A stretch of 55,273 nucleotides of DNA from CBDAPE01 sp965198325 (GCA_965198325.1 CBDAPE010000001.1:1-55273); one strand, 5' to 3'; counted from the stretch's first letter, positions 18,853-27,424 are shown. Numbers and translations are program-made. Notes: generated by a model from the letters alone, not told the origin.

Positions 18853-19186
18853 GTGACCGCCCGGCATACCGATACATCTGGCTTCAGGAGCTCCGCGAAA
18901 CCCGTATAATTACTCAACCCCTTGCGTTACGAGTAGAAACGTGATTCACGATATGGGTGAATCGGCATGAGCTTGAGACGCTGAGCAAAGACGAACTGAT
19001 AGAGGCGTATCTTGCGCTTCAAGCGATGCCGCAACGGACAGCAGTCGGTGACGAGCCGTGATCCCCGGCGATGCGCTCAGGGGAACGCTGTACAGGAGCA
19101 CTGAACTCTGCTAGATCGAAATTGAGAACCGCTGGTCGCCGAACAGGCTTCCGATGATGGTGCCATCGTTTATTCTGGGGGGAATT
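18853..19186. other. Intergenic stretch with a possible transposase N-terminal scrap
   Basis: One plus-strand frame around 18968-19062 reads HELETLSKDELIEAYLALQAM, similar in style to the start of IS66-type transposases, but it has no start codon and stops soon after. Nothing else is recognisable apart from the GGGGGG ribosome-binding site just before 19187. Confidence 0.3.
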
Positions 19187-19915
19187 ATGCCCGGAAAGCT
19201 TTTATCGTTGGCCGTTGCCGTGGTCACGAGTGTCGCGTCAGCCAGCGCCATGGCGGCTGACGAAGAATTCTATGTCGGGCTCGGCGCCGGGCTCGCGTAT
19301 GTGAACGACGCCTTTGTCAAGGCCCACCCCAGCGCGGAATATTCTCCGCCGCTCGACGCCACCAGCAAGGTCGAGAGAGGGTTCGCCGTGAGTGGCACGG
19401 TCGGCTACGGCTTTGCCAATGGCGTGCGTGTCGAAGGCGAATTGGGCTACCGCAAGAACGACCTTGAGAAAATGACCGTAAGAGAGCCCGGCAGCCTTGT
19501 TGTTCTCCTCCCGCCGGGTGCTCCTCCCGCTTTGTTGAAGGGGGAACGAGCCATCGACGGGGATGTTTCGGCGGTCACGCTCATGGCAAATCTGTACTAC
19601 GATATCGACTTGGACGGTGGCTGGAAGCCCTATATCGGCGGGGGCGTCGGATTGGCCCACCTTTCGCTATCAGCGAAATCGAAGAGCACCGGCGCGGCAC
19701 TCGCGGACGATGAGGATGACGTGCTCGCCTACCAGATCGGCGGCGGCATCGGTTACGAGATCGACAGCTCGGGCGACCGCTCCGTCATCGCCAGCCTGGA
19801 CTACCGTTACTTTGGGACCGAGGATCCGACCTTCACAGGATCTCTGACAGGAGCGAAGTTCGACACAGAACAGAGCGGACATTACATCGGCGTCGGCCTC
19901 AGGTTCGGGTTCTGA
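19187..19915 (+). CDS. Outer-membrane beta-barrel protein
   Basis: The 242-residue secreted protein has signal peptide MPGKLLSLAVAVVTSVASASAMA, cleaved before A-DEEFYVG. The mature part shows alternating amphipathic strands: FYVGLGAGLAYVNDAF, GFAVSGTVGYGFANGVRVEGELGYRK, VTLMANLYYDID, WKPYIGGGVGLAHL, YQIGGGIGYEID, and the terminal GHYIGVGLRFGF ending in phenylalanine as required for BAM-mediated assembly. This is the eight-strand OmpA/Omp25-type layout. The start ATG 19187 follows a GGGGGG stretch; an upstream ATG at 19154 would precede the signal peptide with an odd extension. The function is probably structural or adhesive. Confidence 0.88.
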   Translation: MPGKLLSLAVAVVTSVASASAMAADEEFYVGLGAGLAYVNDAFVKAHPSAEYSPPLDATSKVERGFAVSGTVGYGFANGVRVEGELGYRKNDLEKMTVREPGSLVVLLPPGAPPALLKGERAIDGDVSAVTLMANLYYDIDLDGGWKPYIGGGVGLAHLSLSAKSKSTGAALADDEDDVLAYQIGGGIGYEIDSSGDRSVIASLDYRYFGTEDPTFTGSLTGAKFDTEQSGHYIGVGLRFGF

Positions 19916-20203
19916 ACGGCCTTCGCGGTCCGGGGCGACGGAGACACAATGCCTGTGACGAGGCCCCGTGCGCCAAAAGGTGCCGCACCGTCGAGAAAAC
20001 GCACGGTGGCCTGCGTGTGTCCGCTCCCGAATGTGGCCGGGCAACTTCCGATCATCGCAACCCCTCGCCTGTCTGATGTCAGTGCCCTTGGGATAGACCG
20101 AGTAGGTTTCATAGGGGGGATTTCTGTCTCATATTCGCTCCCTCAATGGGTTGCGATGAGCCATAGCCCCTCCGCCAGGAAACCCCCTCGACCTGTCTCA
20201 TGA

Positions 20204-20497
20204 ATGCTGACGGGGCACAATTTCATCCAGCCCGTGTTCTGTTACGGGATCGACGGCTACCTCTTTGGGCGGGAGTTCCTGGAGATCGTGGCGCCCCGGC
20301 GAGTCAGTTTCAAGGAGACCCGGGCGTTTCGCCGGCGCCATCGAATCAAAGTGATTGTAGCGGGCGTGGTGATCACCCTACTGTTCGCCACGGCCGGAGC
20401 GAACCTCGTCGCACCGGTCCTCGCGACCGCCTACATGGTGCATGTCTGTCATGGCATGCGGCGGCACGAAGCGGCGGACGGCCGCACGCTGGGATAA
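20204..20497 (+). pseudogene. EI24/CysZ-like membrane protein, C-terminal remnant
   Basis: The frame reads GIDGYLFGREFLEIVAPRRVSFKETRAFRRRHRIKV followed by one strong membrane helix and MVHVCHGM. This matches the last quarter of EI24-domain (CysZ-like) proteins, where N-G-Y-L-x-G-R-E-Y and the RRRHR loop are conserved. Normal length is about 230-250 residues; only about 90 remain and the region upstream (19916-20203) has no matching frame. It is probably a 5-prime truncated gene. Confidence 0.65.
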
Positions 20498-20558
20498 CCC
20501 GCTCGGACCCCGGGACACGTGCCGGACCCGCGAATGGCGAAGCGAAAGGACAGAGACC

Positions 20559-21170
20559 ATGCTCGACCGAAAGAAAGACAAGGAGGGCGCCAGACCCGCG
20601 CCGGAAGTGGTGCCCGACGACGATGAGCCGGAGAGCGTGGCCGAGCCGGCTTACGCGCCGACCCCGGCGACGCCCGAGCCTCTGACGCCGGCGCTGCCCG
20701 GCATGCCCGAGACCCCCCGCCGGCTCGCGGACATCCCGCCGATCTCCCGGCCCGCCGAGGACGGTTCCCTCTCGCGTTCGGGGAACACACGCCTGACCGT
20801 GGGCAAGGACACCGAGATGTCGGGCGAGATCACGACCTGCGATCTGCTCGTGGTCGAGGGCACGGTCGACGCCAGCCTGCGCAACGGGCGCGAGATCCAG
20901 ATCGCGCAAAGCGGCCGGTTCTCGGGCTTGGTGGAAGTCGAGGAAGCGGATATCTCGGGAGAGTTTTCGGGCAAGCTCGTCGTACGCCACCGGCTCATCG
21001 TGCGGGCCGGCGGCAAGGTCGACGGCGAGATCTTTTACGACAAGATCGAGGTCGAGCGGGGCGGCGAAGTCTCGGGCCGGCTCGCGGTGGGCGACGGGCG
21101 GGCCGCGGAGGTCAAAACGCTGGCCGGCGCCGGGCCGGGCGGCGGGAGCGTCTTCTCCAAGCCGGACTGA
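20559..21170 (+). CDS. Bactofilin family cytoskeletal protein
   Basis: This 203-residue protein starts with a low-complexity acidic/proline-rich tail (residues 1-75) and then a bactofilin (DUF583) beta-helix: LTVGKDTEMSGEITTCDLLVVEGTVDASL, repeating IQIAQSGRFSGLVEVEEADISGEFSGKLVVRHRLIVRAGGKVDGEIFYDKIEVERGGEVSGRL with glycine every turn. Bactofilins self-assemble without nucleotide into filaments at the inner face of the membrane and position cell-wall or polar machinery. The start ATG 20559 has AAAGGA upstream. A longer upstream frame has no RBS and does not improve the domain. Confidence 0.92.
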   Translation: MLDRKKDKEGARPAPEVVPDDDEPESVAEPAYAPTPATPEPLTPALPGMPETPRRLADIPPISRPAEDGSLSRSGNTRLTVGKDTEMSGEITTCDLLVVEGTVDASLRNGREIQIAQSGRFSGLVEVEEADISGEFSGKLVVRHRLIVRAGGKVDGEIFYDKIEVERGGEVSGRLAVGDGRAAEVKTLAGAGPGGGSVFSKPD

Positions 21171-21204
21171 GCCCCGGAGCGGCCCATCCATGCGCGGGCG
21201 GTGA

Positions 21205-21363
21205 GGAGCCGGACGATGGACCCTCCTGCTCACGGCGGGACCGGCGGCGGTTCCCCTGCTCGCGGCCTGCACGGGGGATCGGATCGCACCCGGCCCGCCC
21301 GTCACCGGCGACGTTCTCGGGCTCTACGCGGACATCCATACATCCATGGCGGCCTCCTGTTAG
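21205..21363 (+). pseudogene. Lipoprotein-like remnant without start codon
   Basis: The open frame reads RWTLLLTAGPAAVPLLAACTGDRIAPGPPVTGDVLGLYADIHTS and stops at 21363. LLAAC is a good lipobox. The in-frame ATG at 21190 is separated from it by TGA 21202-21204, so the gene has no usable start. It lies 35 bp after the bactofilin stop and might once have been its operon partner. Confidence 0.35.
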
Positions 21364-21468
21364 CGGCGGAGGAATAATGCTCCACGCGGAACGGCCGGAT
21401 GGTCCGGTCGCGGCGGCGCAAAAATGCGCCACCTATGGTCCCTTGTCTGTTTTGGCGAGGGGCGGGAG

Positions 21469-21681
21469 ATGTACGGCGTGGAGCTCTATGCGGCGGTACG
21501 GCTGGCGGTTGTCGATGAGGGGTTGAGCCACCACGAGGCGGGGCGGCGGTTCGGCATCGAGCGCCGGACTGTGAAGAAGATGCTGAGCTATGCGGCGGCG
21601 CCGGGGTATCGGCGGACGAAGCCGGTACGGCGGCCGAAGCTGGACGGGTTAACCGGCATCAAACGTCACTTAAACTATTGA
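21469..21681 (+). pseudogene. IS21-family transposase IstA, N-terminal fragment
   Basis: MYGVELYAAVRLAVVDEGLSHHEAGRRFG forms the HTH and is followed by VKKML and PVRRPKLDGLTGI. It is homologous to the fragment at 1672-1849 on the other strand. Homology stops after LTGI, at about residue 64 of 400-500, where AT-rich sequence and the satellite-like island begin. Confidence 0.8.
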
Positions 21682-21789
21682 ATCACAAAGGTAAATGTGA
21701 AGCCGCCTAAAAATTTATCCCACACGGAATACCACCGCTATATTTGACGAATCTAGGCTATAACTCCTGTTTGAAAGGAGCTTATTCAC

Positions 21790-22230
21790 ATGATTGGACA
21801 AGCCACCCTCAAGTGCATTCTCACGCTTGCCGTTGTCCTGACAACCGTCGCCCAGACAGAAGCCCAGGAGCGTTCGGAGGAATACCGGGCCGGCTACCGG
21901 GCCGGCGCCTGCGAAGTTTTCGAGGCGATATCTCCGGTGCTTGAGGCATTAATGATTGCCACCCCTCCTGATTCACCCGAGTTGCCATGGGCCACCTTAA
22001 GTGCTGCCGCAGATCAATGCGATATCGATTCCCCGTCGTTCGATTCTGTACAGAAACCACCAGAGGAACAGCTACCCGCCGAATCGGAACGGCGAATCGG
22101 CGAAGCGTCTTGCGCGGAACTGGAACGCCGATATACGCAGCTTGAGTCCAAGGACCGCTCCGAAAAGTCGACTCGCGACAGGCTCTACGAATCCAATGTG
22201 ATGTACGAATTACAGGTCCGTTGCTGGTAG
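21790..22230 (+). CDS. Small secreted protein of unknown function
   Basis: The product has 146 residues with signal peptide MIGQATLKCILTLAVVLTTVAQTEA and predicted cleavage before QERSEEY. The mature part is hydrophilic with four cysteines and a C-terminal charged helix (CAELERRYTQLESKDRSEKSTRDRLYE). The start has GAAAGGAG nine bases upstream. It reads opposite to the phage module and lies at its left edge, so it may be island cargo or a flanking host gene. Base composition is more AT-rich than the chromosome average. No family is recognised. Confidence 0.6.
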   Translation: MIGQATLKCILTLAVVLTTVAQTEAQERSEEYRAGYRAGACEVFEAISPVLEALMIATPPDSPELPWATLSAAADQCDIDSPSFDSVQKPPEEQLPAESERRIGEASCAELERRYTQLESKDRSEKSTRDRLYESNVMYELQVRCW

Positions 22231-22295
22231 ATTGTATCGGACTAACATTCGATTCCGAAATCGGCAAATCGTATTCGTAATAAGCACAATTCCGC

Positions 22296-23386
22296 TTACG
22301 CAAGGCCGACAATCTCCATTGACCTATCCAGAGCAAGCCCGGCCTCGACCAATCGTGAAAGGGCAACGGTTTTTCCTGCAAGGTCCGATCCGGCGAATGA
22401 CGGGAACGTGATTGAAATCGGCGTTTCCAGCTTGTCCGAAAGCTCTCGGCCTCCACAAGCCTTGCCATCGGCAACAGGGAGTTTGCGTAAAATTGCCGCC
22501 AGCCTTCCCGCATGGCGGTTCCGGCGGCATCCGGCGACACAAGCCCGGAAGGGATTCCACAGGCCATGAGCACGGCCCGGCCCGCGAATCGGATTGTAAG
22601 GTAGCTAGAGTCTCCGGCGGGTCGGCACCTATCCGGGTTGAGACCCAATCGCTTCGGCCTCGCGAGGGTGCTGCATCCCTGCCGATGGCCCAACCGCCGG
22701 ACTTGTGGTTTCGACCAAAGCGGTTTGGCCCTGTAATTGGCCTAGCTGCAATTTCAGCGAGGCAAGCGGGTCGTCGTCGCCGAACCGTCGCCTGGGTCCA
22801 CTGGGTACGGGCAAAAGCCTGCCAACACGAGCGCCTGTTTCATCGGCGAGCCTTGTTTCGAGATTCGCGGCGAGTCGCCCACTTGTCTCTGCAAATCCAA
22901 GCGGCGATAAGGCCAAGCCAAGGGCGGACGGGATCGACTGCCCAACGGCAATGCACCACGCCCGACGAAGAAACGTTGCGCCTTGTCGTCGTTCCGCTGG
23001 GTCCAACGGTGGCCGCGTCGTAAACCCAACTAGCAGGATCGTCGCCCGCCCCGGCCATCGCTCCACGACCCGAGCCCAAGGAGAGTTCAACCCGGATCGT
23101 GAAACTCTGATTAGATAAACTCGCGTTACCGGATCACGGATCAGTCGCCGGGCAATGTCCGAAAGCAAGCGGGCCGTGAGCGCGTTCGTAACAATCGGCC
23201 TTGGGGATTACCACCGTGGCACGCGGCGAACGCGCGAGAGTACAGCCCCGAGGCAATCTCAAGCGCGGCTAAGCCGTCCGGTTCCAGCAGACGTGCCGCC
23301 CGCTCTAGTTTGCAGCAAAGGCTGACAACGGCCCTCGTTAGATCGTCGGAACGGGCTTCCGGTTGGGATTGCCACGGCCAGCGCAT
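22296..23386 (-). pseudogene. HK97-type portal protein, multiple frameshifts
   Basis: Portal-like segments follow in the right order but in changing frames: MRWPWQSQPEARSDDLTRAVV and ALEIASGLYSRAFA (from 23386), LLSDIARRLIRDPVTRVYLIRV, VVHCRWAVDPVRPWLG, LSPLGFAETSGRLAANLETRLADE with PLASLKLQLGQLQGQTALVET, ACGIPSGLVSPDAAGTAMREGWRQFY, and the C-terminal ELSDKLETPISITFPS...LVEAGLALDRSMEIVGLA ending at TAA 22296. At least four frame changes are needed. It would have formed the packaging vertex. The overlap of its start with the preceding small gene is kept. Confidence 0.7.
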
Positions 23387-23660
23387 CACGCCTCGCTCAC
23401 AGAGATTTTGACTGTGCCGCTAGCGGTCCACGCCCAAAAGTGAAACCCGGCATCTATGCCCCAAATCAACCAACCGCCCGGCGGGATAAAATGGTATGGG
23501 TCGCCCGGCGGGTTGTCTGCATTCACGCTCGCGATAATAAAGTTTCTTCGTGCCGGAGATATTTTGGATCGAGTAGTTTTTCCCAACGACCAGTCCCAAG
23601 CTCGGTCACGACGTTTTTCGGCACGGTTTCGAGCGTAAGGTTTACGGTGTTGGTCATCAT
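23386..23660 (-). pseudogene. Small phage structural-type protein, frameshifted
   Basis: From ATG 23660 the protein reads MMTNTVNLTLETVPKNVVTELG, then in another frame YSIQNISGTKKLYYRE, then in a third frame NADNPPGDPYHFIPPGGWLIWG...FWAWTASGTVKISVSEA ending at TGA 23386. The pieces together look like a small beta-rich virion-associated protein of about 85-90 residues found next to connectors, but no family name can be given. Start and stop overlap the neighbouring genes, as in a compact phage operon. Confidence 0.55.
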
Positions 23661-24037
23661 AGGACTCCCGCGTTTCGAGTTACGAAAGTCGCGAGAAGTG
23701 CCTTTGCGCCCGAGCTAAGCATTGCGCCCGCTGCCGGAGCTGTATTGATCCAGATTTTCCCGAGCATCGCCAAACGCTCCGAATGCGACGCTTTGGCATA
23801 AGCCAACCCGGCACAACGGAAACACGGCCTCAAGTTTGATCTCGTCGGGCGCATCTTGAGGCGTAATTTTCAACGAGCCGGATTGCGGATGCGAATCCAT
23901 ACCCACGCGAAATTTAAGCTCAACGCTCGCCCGCGTCGTCTAGCTAGATTCAAACCAACTCACCAGCGCGTCCACGTTCTGTCTATAAAAAAGCGGAATG
24001 CTTGTGTCGCCGGTTATGTCGAATCTGTTAAAGCCAC
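23657..24037 (-). pseudogene. Probable head-tail connector relic, frameshifted
   Basis: A GTG at 24035-24037 after AGGAGG starts VALTDST and stops at once. Downstream pieces in other frames read DTSIPLFYRQNVDALVSWFE, ASVELKFRVGMDSHPQSGSLKITPQDAPDEIKLEAVFPLC and LAYAKASHSERLAMLGKIW, ending with ALLATFVTRNAGVL at 23657. The size (about 120 residues) and place beside the portal and protease suggest a gp6-like connector, but this is inference from position. It overlaps the next start as ATGA. Confidence 0.4.
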
Positions 24038-24541
24038 AAGCGCCTCCTTGCCTTGTCCGGTTCCGCCCGCCGGGCAATCTCACCAGAATTTCCACGGGGC
24101 GCACGGGCGACCATCGGCAAGGGCCGTCAAGCACGGCCTCATTCACGATTTCAATGTTCACGTCCGGGTTATCCGGTTCCGGCACAATCTCGGTTGCTTC
24201 CGGCACGGCCTCGGGCGGAGGTATTCTGATAAAGCGCCGCCACGCCAAACAAGGCGGAACCCGCCGCAAGCTGCGCCCGAAAATCTTGGACGTAGGTTGT
24301 CGCAGGCAATGTTTCGACGCGGAAGCGCAGCGCGTCCGGCCCATCGTCGAATACCACCGAGTTTGCAAGTTTGGAACCGAGCGCCCGGTCGAAATCCCGG
24401 CCCAAGAGGATATTGATTTCCCTGTCCGCCGCTTCGAGTGCAAAGGTGAACGCCCCCGGCTTGACGCGCTGCTTGCGTACCCTGTCACGTCGCCGCGACT
24501 CCGGCGATTGCCGATCCGAAATTATGGTGTCTTGGCATCAT
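24028..24541 (-). pseudogene. Second prohead-protease-like gene, frameshifted
   Basis: Segments in different frames read VKPGAFTFALEAADREINILLGRDFDRALGSK...VVFDDGPDALRFRVETLPA, then IPPPEAVPEATEIVPEPDNPDVNIEIVNEAVL, then VARAPRGNSGEIARRAEPDKARRR ending at TAA 24028. The pattern (GAF, D-R-x-I-N-x-L-x-G-R/H-D, a VPEAxEIVPEPGNPxVxI block and NEAVL) is that of a phage prohead-protease-like family distinct from the intact protease upstream. At least two frame changes are needed. Possible starts are ATG 24541 or 24538, overlapping the protease stop. Confidence 0.5.
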
Positions 24542-25025
24542 AGAAAAATGCACCCTCCAGCCCATCGCCGTCTTGCCTAACCTCCATGCGAGCCTGAACC
24601 AGCGAACCGCCATAAGCCGGACGGTCTACCAAGCCCAGCCCGAACAACGTAGCGCGCTCGACTACCCTTATATTGCCGTCTTGGCGTTCGCGGGTTGCGT
24701 CGAATTCGATGGAAAGGCCCCGGAGAATTTTCGTGCGCACAAGCTCAAGCGCGTCATCGGCTTCGCGCGTGCTGGGTAGTGTCGCCTCGACTTCCAGTGC
24801 CCGGCCATCGTCGCGGAGAATCAAGCCGCCGCCATTTGTCCGGGCAATGGGCCGGTCGCGGCGATGCTGCACATTGAGAATTGCATCCAGTTGGGCAACG
24901 TCGCCAAACGCCCCGGCGCGAAAAACCTCACGACCCCACGGCAAAGCGGCTTCGTCTCCGTACCGAATTCCCGTGCCGGTTAGCCGTCGCCCGTCTTGGC
25001 GAAGCTCTGAAAAGCGCCTTTCCAT
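24522..25025 (-). CDS. HK97-family prohead protease
   Basis: The protein has 167 residues. The serine-protease elements of the U35 family are visible: VQHRRDRPIART with the catalytic histidine at about 54, and KILRGLSIEFDA with the serine at about 105, followed by ATLFGLGLVDRPAYGGSLVQARM. The family trims the delta domain of the capsid protein during head maturation. It begins 22 bp after the capsid gene stop. The frame is intact, unlike the next genes downstream. Confidence 0.88.
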   Translation of the reverse strand: MERRFSELRQDGRRLTGTGIRYGDEAALPWGREVFRAGAFGDVAQLDAILNVQHRRDRPIARTNGGGLILRDDGRALEVEATLPSTREADDALELVRTKILRGLSIEFDATRERQDGNIRVVERATLFGLGLVDRPAYGGSLVQARMEVRQDGDGLEGAFFYDAKTP

Positions 25026-25047
25026 AATCGCACCTGCTCAGGCCGAT

Positions 25048-26283
25048 TTACGCCAGCTTGAACGCGACTCGGGAAAATTGCGCGGACCTGACAATCGCGA
25101 AGCTATACAACATCACGACGGTCAACTTTAGCTGGCCTTTCGCCGCCTGCGTTACCTCGTCGCGAATCAGCGCAACGCCCTCCCAGACAGGGGCAACCGC
25201 CGCCCGCTGATTGCCTCGCGCGACCACCCCACCCTGCACATTGGCGTTTGTCTTAGCTGGAACGTGCGCGCTCACGCGAAGCCCGCCGAATAGACGGGCA
25301 AGATAGCCCGCTGCCGACTCGCCCGATCCGGCGGAAAAGAGCGAATGCATGTGAGAAACCGTGTCAGCGCCGACAAGGAGTCGAACGTCTCCGGCACTCA
25401 TCGCAAAACGCCCGTCCAGCCGCGAAGCTACGCTTGAAACATACGCGGCGAAGTCGGCAACTACAGACGGCAACGGATTCGGCGCGACAAGCCCCGTTCC
25501 GAGGAAGCCGGGGATCGTCGGATCGGCGGCTTGGCCCGCAATCACGGCCTTGTCGAGCGCCTCGGACAATGCTCCCGAAAGGTCGGCCCGCAAGGCATCT
25601 TCCATGCCAGCGAGCACGGCGCGATCTTCCCGCCTGAATAAGTAACTCGCTTGTAACCGCATCGGCGAAAGTGTGTTGGGAGTGAAAGTCGCCGCCGTCG
25701 CGTCAACCTCCGCATCTTTCTCCACGGTTGAACCGTCAGCCCCGGACGTGAGCACTGGGAAATTCGCAACTCCGACAGGGACCGTGGGCAAATCGACGCC
25801 AAGGTATGCAGCCGCCGAGTCGGCAAAGACGCGCTCGATAATGCTTTGCTGGCCCACGCTGGTCGTCGCCGGGCTTGCCGTAACGGCATCGACACGAACC
25901 TCGGCGCGATGCTCGACTTTCGGCGCAATAGCCGCCCACGGAATCACGGCATCATCGAGTCCGATGTGTTGATTGAGTTCCGCCTCGCGACCGTCGAGCG
26001 ATGCACCGGCCAAAGCCGTTGAAAGGTAGGAACCGAGCATGACGCCATCCGTGAGCGCCCGCAATTCCGCCTCCTCACGACCTTCGGTTTCCGTGGTTTC
26101 GTCGCCACCCTCGGCGATCAACGCGGCGCGAAATTGCGTATCGAGCCCGCCGAATTCCTTTTCCAGTTCCGCGCTCTCCGCGCGGATTTCGTCCGTGAAA
26201 GCATCTCCTTCCAACCCACTGATTTCATTGAGTTTTTGGCGGATTTCACTCCGGCGCAATTCGATTTTTTGGGATTTAAGCAT
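25048..26283 (-). CDS. HK97-family major capsid protein
   Basis: The protein has 411 residues. An N-terminal coiled-coil delta domain (about residues 1-90, rich in E/K/L: KSQKIELRRSEIRQKLNEIS, SAELEKEFGGLDTQF) is followed by the HK97 fold with VPVGVANFPVLTSGADGSTVEKDAEV, LSPMRLQASYLFRREDRAVL (the E-loop/spine region) and the A-domain MSAGDVRLLVGADTVSHMHSLF. The C-terminal P/A strands include VALIRDEVTQAAKGQLKLTV. The start ATG 26283 is preceded by AGAGGA. A promoter at 26359-26386 lies upstream. It assembles the procapsid that TerL fills. Confidence 0.9.
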   Translation of the reverse strand: MLKSQKIELRRSEIRQKLNEISGLEGDAFTDEIRAESAELEKEFGGLDTQFRAALIAEGGDETTETEGREEAELRALTDGVMLGSYLSTALAGASLDGREAELNQHIGLDDAVIPWAAIAPKVEHRAEVRVDAVTASPATTSVGQQSIIERVFADSAAAYLGVDLPTVPVGVANFPVLTSGADGSTVEKDAEVDATAATFTPNTLSPMRLQASYLFRREDRAVLAGMEDALRADLSGALSEALDKAVIAGQAADPTIPGFLGTGLVAPNPLPSVVADFAAYVSSVASRLDGRFAMSAGDVRLLVGADTVSHMHSLFSAGSGESAAGYLARLFGGLRVSAHVPAKTNANVQGGVVARGNQRAAVAPVWEGVALIRDEVTQAAKGQLKLTVVMLYSFAIVRSAQFSRVAFKLA

Positions 26284-26358
26284 AGCACCGATCCTCTCGT
26301 TTTCATGGGACCGACGCAAACAGAGAGACCCGTCGGTCCCTCCATGGCTCTGTGAATC

Positions 26359-26386
26359 AAGATAGTGAAACAAACGTCCAAGTCAA
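26359..26386 (-). promoter_or_regulatory. Sigma70-type promoter for the capsid operon
   Basis: On the minus strand TTGACT (26386-26381), a 16-bp spacer and TATCTT (26364-26359) precede the capsid gene start by about 75 bp. It faces away from the promoter at 26481-26510. Confidence 0.5.
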
Positions 26387-26420
26387 GGTTTTACTTCACA
26401 AATACTTGACCAACCTGAAT

Positions 26421-26468
26421 TGCACTTAATTGCAAAGTAATTGCACAAAATAATTGCACTTAATTGCA
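26421..26468. promoter_or_regulatory. Palindromic operator pair between divergent promoters
   Basis: TGCACTTAATTGCA occurs at 26421-26434 and again at 26455-26468, each within a TTGCA-N6-TGCAA dyad, with a half copy (AATTGCAC) between them. The centre-to-centre distance is 34 bp. The same 14-mer recurs at 29570-29583. The position between two outward promoters suggests a shared regulator. Confidence 0.55.
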
Positions 26469-26480
26469 ATCGCGCAACGC

Positions 26481-26510
26481 TTGACAACAACAGCCGGTTT
26501 TGAGTACTAT
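26481..26510 (+). promoter_or_regulatory. Strong sigma70-type promoter for a small RNA
   Basis: TTGACA (26481-26486), an 18-bp spacer and TACTAT (26505-26510) are followed by an A at 26517 as a probable start site. No plus-strand gene follows; a terminator lies about 25-60 bp downstream. Confidence 0.6.
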
Positions 26511-26516
26511 AGCCGC

Positions 26517-26577
26517 ATTCCTTGAGTGATTTCTCCTAGGTCCAGCCGCTTTTGTCGAGGCGGCTGGACTTTTTCTT
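26517..26577 (+). ncRNA. Putative ~60-nt small RNA with anti-Shine-Dalgarno stretch
   Basis: A consensus-like promoter at 26481-26510 and an intrinsic terminator at 26540-26575 define a transcript of about 60 nt with no start codon frame. The single-stranded 5-prime part carries UUUCUCCU, complementary to AGGAGAAA-type ribosome-binding sites. The 3-prime end overlaps the last codons of the HNH gene in antisense. The function is inferred; it may base-pair with mRNA leaders or act as an antisense regulator of the HNH message. Confidence 0.5.
26540..26575 (+). terminator. Intrinsic terminator of the small RNA
   Basis: The stem GTCCAGCCGC / GCGGCTGGAC with a 10-nt loop is followed by TTTTTC. The U tract exists only in the plus orientation. 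Confidence 0.75.
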
Positions 26578-26887
26578 ACTCCGCGAACCGCCTGAACTTG
26601 GGCTTACGGGGTTTCGGGCGCATCTCCGAAACCAAAGCCCGCCACGCATCGCGGGCCGGATCGTCTCTCTCATTCTCCTTGCGGGTTTTGGCGATGTGAC
26701 AGGATCGGCACAGTGTTTGCAGATTAGACTCGGCCCACGGATCGCCGCCACGCTTGAGCGGCCTAACGTGATCCACTTCGTTTCCATACCCTCCGCACGT
26801 CGAGCAGCGCCAACTGTCGCGGCTCAGTACTTTGAGACGAACGGCGGCCCAGCGGCGGGCATTCAGGTTGGTATGGTATCGGCTCAA
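26576..26887 (-). CDS. HNH endonuclease
   Basis: The protein has 103 residues. Zinc-finger-like pairs CSTCGG and CRSCH flank the HNH core: VDHVRPLKRGGDPWAESNLQTLCRSCH, with the His of VDH as general base and the later N and H as metal ligands. Such small HNH proteins sit beside the terminase in HK97-like phages and in capsid-forming satellites, where they assist packaging cleavage. Here it is separated from TerL by one unrelated gene. The start ATG 26887 is 24 bp downstream of the preceding stop. Confidence 0.92.
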   Translation of the reverse strand: MSRYHTNLNARRWAAVRLKVLSRDSWRCSTCGGYGNEVDHVRPLKRGGDPWAESNLQTLCRSCHIAKTRKENERDDPARDAWRALVSEMRPKPRKPKFRRFAE

Positions 26888-26911
26888 GTTCTCTTCTTCG
26901 GGATCAATTCC

Positions 26912-27424
26912 CTAAGTGGCCGTTGCCTCCAGAGCTACCAGAAATCCCTTTTCTGGCCTTACAATTTCTACATGACCTACAGATGTAATTATTTCCGCCC
27001 GAAGTGAGGCCATAGAATCATTTTTGATAAACAGTCTCTTAAAGTCTTGCAGCCAATCTGGTCTTTCTAAAAAATCGACCGAAAATGTGGCCGTTTCGCC
27101 ATATTCAATTTTCTTTGGAAACGTGTCTGTTGATGTCGAACTCAGAGCCTGAACTGCACGTCTCTTATTTTTTCCCTTGCCGATACTCCAAGATATAGCT
27201 CCTATATTTACAGAGATTTCTCCTATATTTGTTACATTGAAGATCAAGAATTCTTGTTCTGTATGTCCGCCGACCATGGTCCTCAGGCCAACAGTACATC
27301 TGAGCTTCACTTTATTGGCACGTAAAGCGATCCAAAGAGCGATGCCAGCAGCTGCAAACGCTCCTAGACCGGCGCACCATGTCCCGAGCATGCCCAAGAT
27401 TTGAATCGTCTGGTCGCTCATCAC
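26912..27424 (-). CDS. Membrane-anchored hypothetical protein
   Basis: The 170-residue protein has one N-terminal membrane helix (about residues 10-33: GMLGTWCAGLGAFAAAGIALWIAL) and then a soluble beta-rich domain (FLIFNVTNIGEISVNIGAISWSIG, YGETATFSVDFLERPDWLQDF). The layout, one helix plus an immunoglobulin-like or galactose-binding-like sheet, is common for island cargo proteins. The gene is clearly more AT-rich than its neighbours, pointing to separate acquisition. It lies between terL and hnh and might be an accessory or moron gene. No family is recognised. Confidence 0.7.
   Translation of the reverse strand: MMSDQTIQILGMLGTWCAGLGAFAAAGIALWIALRANKVKLRCTVGLRTMVGGHTEQEFLIFNVTNIGEISVNIGAISWSIGKGKNKRRAVQALSSTSTDTFPKKIEYGETATFSVDFLERPDWLQDFKRLFIKNDSMASLRAEIITSVGHVEIVRPEKGFLVALEATAT

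Noticed and set aside
22412..24543. Several long plus-strand frames over the phage head genes
   Set aside because: They are basic, low-quality shadows; the minus-strand frames carry recognisable portal and protease motifs.
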